Below are positions 24,797-35,087 of a stretch of 64,000 nt of DNA, piece after piece. Where the stretch lies: the NCBI GenBank assembly GCA_002897115.2, contig BCIH01000008.1, forward strand, positions 886,410-950,409, read 5' to 3'. Below the pieces are notes generated by a model. That model searched no databases, was not told the origin of the DNA, and saw only the letters and a program-made list of their open reading frames with translations. The number at the start of each line of letters is the position of its first letter. Position 1 is the stretch's first letter. The DNA is from Prototheca cutis. Its lineage: Eukaryota; Chlorophyta; Trebouxiophyceae; Chlorellales; Chlorellaceae. Both the position numbers and the translations under genes were made by a program.

Positions 24797-26698
24797 ATGA
24801 GCGGCGAGGAGGAGATGGATGTGGCGCCGGAGCGAGCCGGTGCCCTGCCGAGCTCCCCACCTGCCCCGCCTCAGGACAATGCACCCAGTGATGACAAGGC
24901 ACGCCAGGATGACGTCGTTGCCGGATCGGACAAGGGTGTAGAGGAAGCAGAAAATGGAAGCAAGGCGGCAGTGGAAGAGGAGGGTGGCCGAGGGCGTCGC
25001 CGATCGACATCCCGTGAGAGGCACAAGTCCCGTCGCCATTCCAGTCGGGAGAGGAGGCGGCGGTCGGGCAGTCGTGACAGGCACCGTCGAACGGACAGCA
25101 GGCAAGGGAGGAACCGTTCGAGCAGTGGCGACAGGCGCCGGAGGCGCAGCAGCCGGGAGCGCCCCAGGAGTCGGAGCAGGGACAAGGAGCGCAGGCGACG
25201 GAGGTGTGTGGATGGTCTGGGGAATGAAATTGGGCATGCCTGGGTGCTGTGAAATTTTGTGGGGTGATCTTGAAGTGATGTCCGTTGCCATGCGTGCTAG
25301 TGTGACGGTGCATTCCGTGGATCGGCCCCTTTTCAGCCGCCAACCCCCGTCGTCCAGGCATCCCCCAACACATACATGCCGTCTCTCGAGCCCCCACCTT
25401 TCCACCCACCCACGCAGATCCAGCTCGCGCTCTCGGCGGCACCGCAGCCGGTCGCCGCGGCGGTCCAGCGACCGCGACCGCCGGCGCCGCTCGCCCTCGG
25501 TGGTGATTGAGCGGGCGCCAGTGTACGAGGTTGAGCGTGTGCGGCCCCCCGCGGTGCCCCTGGCCCCGCTACCCGCACTCGCCCCCCTGTCGCTGCCGGC
25601 GCTCATGGCCAATCCGCTCGGGGGAGCACCCATGCTCAATATGCTGCCAAACTTGGGAGTGCAGGCTGGAGGGGTGCGGTGAAGTGTGTGTGTGTTGGGG
25701 GGAGGTTGTGTGGAGGGGGTGATCCCTGCCAAAAAGAATAGCATGTGATGGAGTTCAAAGGGAAAGTGCTACTGTCACGGTGGTTTGGTACCTGGGAGGC
25801 ACTCCCACTCGAGGGATTGCCACTGCACAAATTCAGCACCTTCACACCCATCCCATTATGACACACACACACACACATACACAGGCGGCCGGACCGAGCC
25901 AAGCCACGCGGCCGCAGCGCCGGCTGTACATCGGCGGGCTGCCCACGCCCTGCTACGATTTTCAGCTGACCGCATTTCTGAACCAAGCACTAGTGGCCTC
26001 GGGCATTTGCTCTCCGGCGCCGGGCAAGATGCCCATCATCGGGTGCCAGGTGCGCTGGAGAGAAGGGGGTGTTCATTGATCGCGTGCTCCTCATGATCCT
26101 GCACCTCTCCTGTGGGACTCCCTCAACGTCGCTAGACGAGTGCTGACAAATGCACCCTCCTCCCTACCCCGGCCCTATTGCTACCTCTTTCCCTGCCCCC
26201 TGGCCCCTTCCCTCACAAGCTGATGAGCAGAAAACAGCATGTACAGTAGTGCAGCAACACAAGACCCACCCGCTCCCTTGCAGCTGACGCCGGAGCGGAA
26301 CTTTGCTTTCATCGAGTTTGGCGAGGTTGCTGACTGCACGGCTGCCACGCAGCTGGATGGCATTCCCTACATGGGCTCCGTTCTCAAAATCAAGCGGCCC
26401 AAGGAATACCAGGCGTGAGTACCGGTTGTGTGTTTGGGTGGCTGAAACCGGGGACCGGGGGGGGTTGGTCCTTTTTCCTCACGACAGCCGTGCCTTCACC
26501 GCCCTCCCCGCGGCTCCATGCAGGCTGCCCTTCACCCCGCCCGATCCACCGCCCATGGGCGCTGCGGTGCTCGCAAACTTCCTGGCGCAGTCTGCCGCGG
26601 CGGCAGGTGGAGTCCCCGCGGCGCCGGGCCCCCCCGTACCGGCAACGGAGCCTGCGCCGCCGTTGCCCCCGTCGGCTGCAGGCAATGTCTGGCCCTGA
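24797..26698 (+). CDS. U2AF65-like RS protein with a single RRM
   Basis: Exons 24797-25203, 25418-25673, 25885-26049, 26284-26414 and 26524-26698 give 377 residues. After an acidic start there is a long RS-type region (about residues 60-165: many SRERRRR, RSRSRDKERR repeats). A Pro/Leu-rich linker follows, then one RNA-recognition motif: RRLYIGGLPTPCYDFQLTAF (RNP2) and RNFAFIEFGEVADCTAATQL (RNP1), ending LKIKRPKEYQA. The KI+RP.+Y.. ending is specific to RRM1 of the U2AF large subunit, which reads the polypyrimidine tract at 3' splice sites. The protein then ends in a Pro/Ala-rich tail (GNVWP, stop). It lacks RRM2 and the C-terminal UHM that contacts SF1. It may be a paralogue, or the distal exons may be lost. 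Confidence 0.85.
25861..25884 (+). repeat. AC repeat at an intron 3' end
   Basis: A short AC tract runs directly into the CATACACAG acceptor before the RRM exon of the U2AF-like gene. Confidence 0.85.
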
Positions 26699-27058
26699 GG
26701 CTGAACGCTGCGTGCATGAAGCTCTGGACAACAGTGCGCATGACTGATGCATTTTTCTCAGACGGCGTGTAAAGAAGCTGTGGGGAATTGCCGGACGAAC
26801 GTTGGCTAGGTCGGTCAGGTCGAGCACGCACGTTCGCGGCCGACGCGAGCATCGGGAGTCGAGAAAACCGCACGGGTCAGTTGACACAGCGGTGCAGATC
26901 TGGGCCCGTCACAGTCCAGCACGCCAGCACTTCCAGCACCGGACATTGATGTAGTTCCAGAGCTTGCTTGGAACATGCGGGAGAGGGGCTTGTGCTGAGC
27001 GGAGCACCTTCGCAGCTGGCTGCCTCGCGCCGGTGGGGCCTGGCCGGTGAGGGGCCAG
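26699..27058. other. Intergenic, no gene seen
   Basis: Holds the U2AF-like 3' region and the upstream region of the ENTH-ArfGAP gene. Confidence 0.5.
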
Positions 27059-29648
27059 ATGTCCACGCCTGGCGCACCCAGCACCCTCGGAGGCAGCGTG
27101 ACCAGCGCAGCCAAAGATGCGGGGGCCTGGATGCGCGACTACGCGACGGCGATCAAGAATGGGAGGTGGGATCTGGGCGGAGGGGGAGGGAACCGGCCTG
27201 TGGACCCGGTCCGGCTGGGTGGAAGCGTGTTGGGATCGAGCGTGCTGCTCCAGCGATTTGCGCAATCTCCACATCACCAACAAGCTCCTGGTGTTGTTTT
27301 GCAGATGGCATCCCTTCAGCCAGACGGAGCGGCTGGCACGGGCGGCCACTCGCGACGAGCCGTGGGGCCCCACAGGCACCCAGCTCAACCAACTGGCCGG
27401 CCTGACTCATGGCAGCATGCAGGACGAGGCCATCATTCTGGCCGTGCTGGAGCTGTGCCTGCATTACCCAGCTGAGCGCTGGCGCAATGTCTACAAGGTA
27501 TGCCGGTGGCTGTGTTGCTGGCATCAACCTTGAGGTGGTGGAGGGGGGGGGGGNGAATGTACTGCTTGTGGGGAGCAGTGGGCATGCAGCTTTAATGGAC
27601 ACCCCGTTCACACATCGGGGAGCAAGGACGCCGGTATGTGAACTGCCTCCCTCACTAACGAGCTGTTTTCCATGGAGACCGCCGACACATTGTCCCAACC
27701 CACTGCCCCTCCTCCCGACCCCACCCCCAACTCTCAGGCGTTGGCCGTGCTGGAATTTCTGTTGCGGCACGGGTCGCAGGGCTGCGTGCAGTCCGGGCAA
27801 GACGTTTTCCTGCCCGTGCTGCGGCTGCTGGCGTCGGGATTCGCTCACGTGGATGTGGCGGGGCGGGATCAAGGCGCCAACGTCCGGCACCGCGCGTCGG
27901 CCATCGTGGCGCTGCTGGGCGACTCCGAGCGGCTGCAAAGCGAGCGCGAAGCCGCGGCGGCCAAGGACCGTGCCGGGGGCTACCGCGGCATCTCCTCTGC
28001 CGAGGCGCGCATGGGCCTCGCCGCCGGCGGCCAGGGCTACGGCTCGCCGGGCACGGGGCCAGATTGGACGGGGAATGGTGGTGGTCGTACCGACGTCTCT
28101 GGCTTTGACGGCTCGCCCGGGCAGGCCGGCGACGACGGCGCCACGCCCGACCCCGGCCGCGCGCTGCCCCGAGCCGGGGAGACCAAGGGCGTGAGCCAGG
28201 AAGAGAACGCGGCGAGCCTGGCCGCGCTGAAGGCCCTGCTGGCTCTGCCCGAAAACGCGCGGTGCGCCGACTGCGCGGCGCCCGGCGCGGGCGCGCGGCC
28301 GTCGTGGGCTTCCATCAACTGCGGCATCTTTATCTGCATGCGCTGCGCGGGCATCCACCGCGGGCTGGGCGTTCACGTCAGCCAGGTCCGGTCGTGCTCC
28401 CTGGACATGTGGTCGTCGCGCCAAGTGGCGTTCATGGCACGCACGGGCAATGCCGTCGCCGCGGAATACTGGGAGGCGCGGCTCGAAGAGCGGCCGCCGC
28501 TCCGCGTGCTCGCGGAGCTCGAGACCTTCATCCGCCGAAAGTACATCAACAAGCAGTGGGCACAGGGTGAGTGGCCGCCCCCGGAGCCAGCTGAGGATTG
28601 GGAGGGAGAAGGAGCAATGGTCGCCGATGGCGCTGTCGCCGACGGCGTAGATAACCAGGTGGCAGCCGTGCCCTCACCCAACTCTGCTGCTGCCGTCGAC
28701 GAACAAGATCAGCCTGGGGTGCAAGAGCCATCCGGACAACCCACCGCCGCGCCATTGCCCGACTTGCTGAGCTTTGAGGCATTGGTCCTGGACAACGGTG
28801 CCGGCTCGGGGCCACCAGTCGGAGCGGCAGCAAATGGCGGCAGCGCTGCGGTCGTCGACCCCGGTGACCCGTTTGCCACGCTCGCCAGCGTGTTTGCCCC
28901 GGGAGAGGTTGTCGCCATCGACCCTGTGTGGCAGCAGCCGCCGGAGCACGTGCCAGCGATGGGCCACGGCGGGGCGCTTCCTGTGCTGCCCAACGGGGCT
29001 GGCATGTCAGCGGTGGGAGTCGGGAATGTGAGGTACAGTACGGCCACGCCGGCGAAAGATAGTAGCTTGGTGCATCCCGACTGGAGCTCCTTTGGCGACA
29101 ACGGGAGTACGACCACACAAGCAGGAGGCGCTGGCCCTCAGGCGAATGGCGATGACGACCCATTCTCTCGCCTGGCGTCGCGTGGAACCCCGGCGACGGT
29201 TCCAGTGACGGCAGCCACAAGCAACGGTGCGATGGCCGCCGCTGTCGGTCCCGGCGAGCTCACCCCCGCCGGTCAGGTCTGGCCACAGCGCCCCGGAGCC
29301 CACCTGGAACCCCCCGCTGCTGCGATGACATCATCCGCCGGGGGTGCTGGCAGCTACCTTGCCGATGGACATCCCGACAGCAGCGTCGGCACACAAGTAG
29401 AAAGCGCAGCTGCCACGCGACCGCCTCGAGCACCACTCAACACGGCGGGCACGACCACACGGCCCAAGTCATCTCGGGACACAAAGATTGAGGCGTTGGT
29501 GCAGTCTGGGCTGGAGGACTTTCTGCTGGCTTCCGCCCGGGTCACGGCATGCACGCCTTCGCCGGGCGCCGGGCACGGTGGCACGCCCGGCGGGCAGGCA
29601 CCCATGCGCCCGGCGACGTCCTGGGGCAGCCGCGGGGCCGGTCCCTGA
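27059..29648 (+). CDS. ENTH - ArfGAP fusion protein
   Basis: Exons 27059-27165, 27305-27497 and 27738-29648 give 736 residues. Residues about 20-180 form an ENTH (epsin N-terminal) domain: DEPWGPTGTQLNQLAGLTH, ERWRNVYKALAVLEFLLRHG, and GRDQGANVRHRASAIVALL. Residues about 255-375 form an ArfGAP domain with CADC...CMRC zinc ligands, the GIHRGLGVHVSQVRSCSLDMW block that carries the arginine finger, and a closing KYINKQWAQGEW. The spacing between the two CxxC pairs is 20 residues rather than the usual 16, because of a GAGARPS insert. The rest is a disordered Pro/Ala/Gly tail. ENTH binds phosphoinositides at clathrin-coated membranes; ArfGAP switches Arf off. Together they suggest an Arf regulator at TGN/endosome coats. 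An ambiguous base (N) at 27554 is intronic. Confidence 0.9.
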
Positions 29649-30199
29649 TGCCTTGACCATTTATGTCTCACGGGGGCCTTGCACAGTGGCAAACCCGGGG
29701 GATGGAGGGGTTTTGCTTTTCCGGTGATTATTCATTCACACAAATCATTACCGTTTTCTGACCATCTTCATGCACATTTGCCCTGGTGGCGGACTGGCAC
29801 CGATGACTGCCACGCCTGGCCTGGTGCACCGACACCACCGGGTTTGGGGCCCTCTATTGTCGCTTCAGGCCCGATACATTCCTCAGATAGTACTGTTTTG
29901 AGAGTACGCTCCGATCAGTCGCCATCGTGCTGCAAGTGGGAAAGGGCTCCCTTTCTTGGGGAGGGGAGGTGGGCTGCTGAAATTCCAGGGTTTTCCGTAC
30001 GGCTAGGGTTGTGGTCATGGTCGCGCTCATGCCTACACCCGCGGACAAACAAACGTGATCAAAAGTGCGTGGCACATGGGGCTGAATGTGCGCACATCTC
30101 GAGGGAAAGAGTTTGTTTTGTGTTGCACTACGATTGTAAGCCTGGTGGCCGCCCTGGTCTCGCCACGCCACATTGGCCTCCAGGGCACCGCCAGGCAGC
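29649..30199. other. Intergenic, no gene seen
   Basis: About 550 bases between the ENTH-ArfGAP stop and the ITPK start. No coding signal. Confidence 0.5.
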
Positions 30200-31507
30200 A
30201 TGGCGAAGGAGCGCGGGGATTCGGACCAGAACCCAACCTGCACCGCAGACGACATTGGACCCATTGTTGTAGGATATCTTATGAAACCCAGTCGGGCACG
30301 CGACCTTGGATCTCGCGGCATGCTGCCGGGAGAGCCGGTGGAGCTCCCGGACCGGCGGCGGCTCATTGTCTGCCTCGACCTTGGGACGGGCCCATGGGAC
30401 GGGACACCCCCCGCAGCCGCCCCCAATGTGCACATTCTCCTTGTCAAAATCAGTGATTTCGACGAGGGTGCGTGGCGGAGCGGGGTGCGCGAGTGGTGCT
30501 CGGGTTACCTGGCCAGCCATCGGGGGGCCTTGCTGGTTGACGACTTTGATCTGATGCGCCCTGTGCTGGACCGCGCAGCAATGGCGGCGGTGGCCGACCA
30601 CGTGGCCACCCAGCACAGCCACCTGCTCCATCGCCCTGCCTGGGCACCAGTGGAGCGCATCGACGGGCCCACGGCAGCGCACCTGGCCGCCACGCCGGGC
30701 TATCCCTGCGTCCTCAAGCCCTGGGTAAGCTGCAGGGCGGCCGTGGGATCTATCATTGCGTGTGCACGGCATGAAAAATTGGGGCGAAAGATTGCCCTCT
30801 GATGCAGGATTTTGTGGTGGGAGTGGCATCCAGCCACGCACTCTTCCTTCCTTGCCCACTCAAGTGTCCCTTGAACCCCCCCAACCTCCACATGCTCTAG
30901 GTGGCATGCGGGCACCCCACGGCACATGCCCTGCGGCTTGTGCGACGACGGGAAGAGCTCACGGCACGGGCTGGGGAGTTTAAAGACCTGCTGCCAGCAA
31001 TCGCCCAGGAATGGATCCCGACACGGGGGCGCACGGTGCTCAAGGTTTACTGTGCCGGCCAGCACGGCGTGACCTGGGCCTGGGGCGACGGCCGCCACTG
31101 GCCCGAGTGCAAGGACGCCACGAGGGACTCAGAGACCGCAGGTGGTGCCACGGGGCAGCACGACGACTGCCCTGACGCCCAACCTGGCACCGAAGAAATC
31201 GATGCCCTCGCTCGGGCGATAACCACCACCCTGCGTGAGAGGCTCCGGCTCACGCTGTTTGGCTGCGATCTGGTGCGGCATGCAGCCACAGGTGCGGCTG
31301 TTTTGCAAGTGGGGAAGGGCTTGTCGTCCAACCGCGTCCCGCAGGCACAGAAACAAAACAAGTACACCCAACCATGCAACAGGTCTATGGTGCATGGTTG
31401 ACATCAACTACTTTCCTTCTTTCAAGGGCGTGGAGGCAGCAGGCCCTTTGGTGCTGGCAGCACTGAATGAGGCCTGGGAGAGGCACACCGGACAGGCGAC
31501 GCGATAG
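30200..31507 (+). CDS. Inositol tetrakisphosphate 1-kinase (ITPK) family
   Basis: Exons 30200-30724, 30901-31291 and 31383-31507 give 346 residues. The N-terminus holds IVVGYLMKPSRARDL, the ITPK opening strand. The middle has VLKPWVACGHPTAHAL (first ATP-grasp lysine region) and AIAQEWIPTRGRTVLKVYCAG, the QE..NH-type block that binds nucleotide. The C-terminus has RLTLFGCDLVRHAATG, then MVDINYFPSFKGVEA; the DINYFP block coordinates magnesium in ATP-grasp kinases. The second intron was placed at CCACAG/GTGCGG because only that donor puts DINYFP in frame. ITPKs phosphorylate inositol tris- and tetrakisphosphates in phytate and inositol pyrophosphate synthesis, in the cytosol. The loop around residues 235-265 carries a variable Gly/Asp-rich insert. 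Confidence 0.88.
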
Positions 31508-31785
31508 CAGGCGCCGTGAGGGCGACGATGCCCTGATGCCAGGGGAGAGAGTCGATGCCTGGTAGGTCCACTCTGTTCTTGGAGACTTCACGAACATCCG
31601 CGCGCCCCAACCCAATCTTGCTGTGGAGACCTTTGACGGCGAGATTTCTGTGTCTGCAGTCGTTCTTTGGACCCAGTTGACCATTCGTGACACCCCTCCA
31701 ATGCCCTTGCCTGGTTGTGCTCTCTCCCTAGCTCTGCTGTGGTTAACGCAACCCCATCACACCCCCACAACCGCCCAGAATGGCT

Positions 31786-32505
31786 TCACGCAAACACGCT
31801 GGCGGAAGCAGAGGAGATGTACACGGCATCGCACGCGTGGCTGATGCGGCGGGCCACGTCTTTGGAGAGCCCCGTTGCATCCGCGCCGCCGTTGGCAGCA
31901 CCCAGGATGGCCAGTGCAGCTGCGGCAATTCTGCAGCAGAGGTCGGCGTCCGGGGCCTGGCCCGCCGCGACCCCGGCAAGGCAAGCGGCCGGCACTTCTC
32001 CAAAAGTGGCCCGACTCAGCAGTGCAGCGGGCAGACCAGACAACAGTGTGCCGGCGGGCAGCGGGGTCACGCCATCCGGCAGCGCCAGCCCCGCGTCGCA
32101 GAGGCCCACGACCTGGGCGGGGCCGGCGGCGTCTGACCCCGGCCCTCGCACATCGCGGGCAGGGACGGTGCTCAGCACAGTCAAACGACGGCAGCGCAGC
32201 GTGGCCAGCAGCGACCGCGCCACCGTGCCACACTGCTCCTCTGGTGGTGGCCGAGGCACCGCCACGATGATGTGCGATGCTCCGCTGGAGGTGCTGCTGC
32301 CGTGTCTGTAGATGTCGAGCTCGATGGCGACCCTGTCGTCGGTCTCCTCCCCCGAATCTTCATTATCATTGCTACCTTTGGCGGTGCTCGGAGCGTCCGC
32401 GGTCCTGGCGCCGGGGTCACCGCCTGTCCGCTCCTCTGCCGGCGCATGGCCTGGGTGGCCCAGCGGCAGGGGGTGGCAGCTGGGCACCGCTGCCGTGCCA
32501 ACTCG
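31786..32505 (-). CDS. Proteasome assembly chaperone 1 (PAC1/PSMG1)-like, 5' end unresolved
   Basis: One exon is clear, from a probable acceptor at 32505 to the stop at 31786. It reads an acidic linker, then IELDIYRH, SHIIVAVPRPPPEEQCGTV, SLLATLRCRRLTVLSTVPARD (the strand equivalent to ITILTCRHV of human PSMG1), and GTLLSGLPAALLSRATFGEV. The last matches the PNIVHDLPAAVLSYCQ region. The end AVYISSASASVFA parallels the short C-terminal tail of PSMG1, which in mammals docks to the 20S alpha ring. The family builds alpha rings together with PAC2. No in-frame ATG opens this exon, so at least one upstream exon must lie in 32506-33250; it was not located. The protein is Ala-rich and similarity is modest. 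Confidence 0.55.
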   Translation of the reverse strand, partial: RVGTAAVPSCHPLPLGHPGHAPAEERTGGDPGARTADAPSTAKGSNDNEDSGEETDDRVAIELDIYRHGSSTSSGASHIIVAVPRPPPEEQCGTVARSLLATLRCRRLTVLSTVPARDVRGPGSDAAGPAQVVGLCDAGLALPDGVTPLPAGTLLSGLPAALLSRATFGEVPAACLAGVAAGQAPDADLCCRIAAAALAILGAANGGADATGLSKDVARRISHACDAVYISSASASVFA

Positions 32506-33757
32506 CTGCAGTGACGGAGAATTGTCACGACGTGCATGTTTGTTGATGTGTGATCGTGACGCACTCGTTCATTGTTGACTTTCATTGACCAGCAGCATGC
32601 ATGCACGGCATGGAGAGGTCAGTCATGCATGTAAGGCCATGCCTGCACAACCTAACTTTCCTCGCAATCTGGAAAGAGGGCCTGTGTCAGGATGCCCGCG
32701 ATGGGACCAACCAGCACCACCTGTGGGAATATGGGCTCGCAGTGGGGGTAGACGCTCGGCACACATTAGAACCACTGCCGGCGATTCTCTCCGACAGGGC
32801 ACTGACAGGGCACTGACAGGGCACTGACAGGGCACTGACAGGGCACTGACAGGGCATGCAAGCGCAGGGCGCAAGCCCAGGGCGCCGCAACCACCACCAT
32901 CACCACCCCAATCCCAGTGCATGCACCTCCCCCGCACCAGCTGCTCGCACGGGCCCGGAGGCGACCCATCGGTCCACTGTAGAGGTGACGGATTCGGACT
33001 CGTGGGTGTTCGTGCCGCTGGTTTCCGCTTCCAAAGTGCGCAAGGCCACACAGCGGGAGCTCAGCTCAGCAAGTCCCGATCACAGCACTACCCACGCCGC
33101 CATTGTTACCGTGCATGTCGGTGCAACAAAGTAACGCCAGGCATGCGGCTCCGCGAGCTTCTCATCCTCCTCTGGTGTTGTGCGGGTGGGGAAATCCCCC
33201 GTCAATGGGTCCTCATACATGCCGGCCCGGCCCCTACTGATCAGGGATGCAGAAGGGCCTGATCCACAACTTTACTGGCGAACGCGTCCTGTATTCTTGG
33301 CGATTTTATGCAGCATATAATGGTACGTGTCAGCCCCAGTCGAAATCGCTCTTGATTGTTTTCCGCATGCATGGGTGCGGTGTGATCAGTGACGCCCAAG
33401 GAGATCGTCGCTGGGGATCCTAAACCATGTCCCCAGGTGGCCTGGTCTGGTCTCAAGCACTTGCTCCATTGCTCCATTCAAGCCATTTGTGTTTACATGT
33501 TTATCTAGAAAAGGCCGATTGCAGGCATGGTACACAGGGTGATTGTACTTTGAGTGGGGGTTCACAACCGCAGGTGTGACCCATCGATGACAACATCTCT
33601 CCACACAGCATTAGGCAACAAAAGACAACGCGTGCAATAGACGCGGGCAACTCTGGTGTATTATGGTCTCACACACGGGCTTGTGGCCATCTCCAGAAAT
33701 TTCCAGGGCCCCAGTGCCGGGGGCCTCGCAACGGTCGACGCTCCTTCGGGTGGGCGC
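32506..33757. other. Unassigned region upstream of PAC1-like gene
   Basis: It should contain the missing first exon(s) of the PAC1-like gene and its promoter, plus an 11-base minisatellite. A plus-strand open frame at about 32950-33134 (TVEVTDSDSWVFVPLVS) has no recognisable family. The right end is the downstream side of the small HSP gene. Confidence 0.35.
32793..32856 (+). repeat. 11-base minisatellite
   Basis: Five perfect copies of GACAGGGCACT in direct tandem, plus a nine-base partial sixth copy. There are no spacers, so it is not a CRISPR-type array. Because 11 is not a multiple of 3, copy-number change would shift any frame through it. Confidence 0.95.
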
Positions 33758-34448
33758 TCACTTGATTGCAATGCGCTTGGTCTCGTGCTTCTGCTCCTTC
33801 TTGGGGATGTCCAGGGCCAGCACACCATCGTTGTAGGTGGCCTTCACACTGTCCAGGTCGGCAGTCTTCGGCAGGCGGATGGAACGGCTGGCAAACACGG
33901 AGGAGCGCTCGACCCTGCATGGTGTCGGTGGCGGGGGCCGCAACCAGGGTCGAGAGGCCGAACATCGTTGGGACTCCTGGGTCCATGCCACCAGGACGAC
34001 CATGAACATCACACTCCAAGCCCCTACATAACAAACAAGCCGCACCTGTGATACTTCTTGTTCGGATCTTCTTCCTCCTTCTCCGTGCTAGACTCTACGC
34101 TGAAGGACAGCACATCGCCCTCAGTGGTGATGTGGATGTCCTCCTTTTTCACTCCGGGAATATCCGCCTTTATGACAAACTTGTCAGCGTCCTGCATGGG
34201 ACGAGGGGTGCATATCAGGGGTTCAGACCGCCGTCCGGGGCCGGTTGCATGAGTCCGAGGTTGAACTTCGCCCGGCTTCCCTTCCTGGGACACGTACCCC
34301 ATCACAACCCGAGCTCGCTCACCTCGACGACATCGGTGGCGACGCCGCGCGCAGCAGCTCCAGACTTCGCCAAGGAAGAGGAGCGGAAGGGCTGGAAGAA
34401 CAGGTCCTCCCCAAAGAAGGGATCGAGGGTGAACGGAACCAGGCTCAT
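33758..34448 (-). CDS. Small heat-shock protein (HSP20)
   Basis: Exons 34448-34323, 34191-34046 and 33914-33758 give 142 residues. The short N-terminal arm MSLVPFTLDPFFGEDLFF is followed by an alpha-crystallin domain. Its landmarks are DKFVIKADIPGVKKEDIHI (beta 2-3), the dimer-loop region KEEEDPNKKYHR, and VKATYNDGVLALDIPKKE (the A-x-x-x-D-G-V-L signature). It ends KRIAIK instead of the usual I-x-I plus tail, though IAI at the end serves as an IxI motif. There is no transit or signal peptide, so it is cytosolic. Small HSPs hold unfolding proteins for later refolding. Upstream, a TATATAT box (34531-34537) and a TTCTAGAA inverted heat-shock element core (34594-34601) fit heat induction. Confidence 0.94.
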
Positions 34449-34593
34449 GTCGAAAGTCGCAAAGGGGTCGAGTTGGATGCAACCGGATGCTTTGGGTGCA
34501 AGCTTGCGGGAAGTGTTTAGATCGGAAAAGTATATATTGTGTTCGATGGTAACTGCGCGAGCACCGCCCTCTTTTATGCACAACCGTCCAAGA

Positions 34594-34601
34594 TTCTAGA
34601 A
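34594..34601 (-). promoter_or_regulatory. Probable heat-shock element core
   Basis: TTCTAGAA, two inverted nGAAn units without the third, about 146 bases before the small HSP start codon and about 57 bases beyond the TATA-like TATATAT at 34531-34537. Confidence 0.4.
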
Positions 34602-35087
34602 ACAGCGACGTCGATGAGCTGTCGTGATGAGACGTCTCCCGAAGCTCGAGAATGTACGAGATCCAAAGCAGAAACCCCTAAGAACGACGCAACCCCAGGC
34701 CCCAACGACTCTACGAAACACTGGAAGGATTCATTACATTCATTATTTGTGTATAGGATGTATTACATGACTGTGAATCGAGCGTGAGACATGAATTCGG
34801 TTGTCCTGGTAATCAGAGGGCTCGAAACTCGATGGCCATGGCGCACGCGAAGACTGAAAGTTCTGGAGAGCACGGGGAAGGGGTCGGACCGGTTCGATCA
34901 CATTTTCGTGCTAGATGTTTTAGTGGATTAAGCGTCTTTTATTGTACAGTTTTCTAGTGGCACAAAATGCAGTCTGCATTTCTCTGCTGAAATATGACGG
35001 CTGGGGGTGTTGGGATCTCCGAGGGCTCTTCACGGCACGGCGTTCGCTGCCCAAAGGTTGCACGAATCCCCAAGAGCACTCGAACAG
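34602..35087. other. Intergenic, AT-richer
   Basis: Upstream of the small HSP gene and downstream of pyridoxal kinase, both on the minus strand. No gene is seen. Confidence 0.5.

Noticed and set aside
31292..31308. ITPK exon 2 extending to the later donor at 31309
   Set aside because: It loses the DINYFP motif; the donor at 31292 restores it exactly.
32793..32856. CRISPR-like array
   Set aside because: Direct 11-base tandem units without spacers in eukaryotic nuclear DNA.
32856..33134. Plus-strand open frame with TVEVTDSDSWVFVPLVS
   Set aside because: No start context, splice support or family similarity; partly lies in the minisatellite flank.
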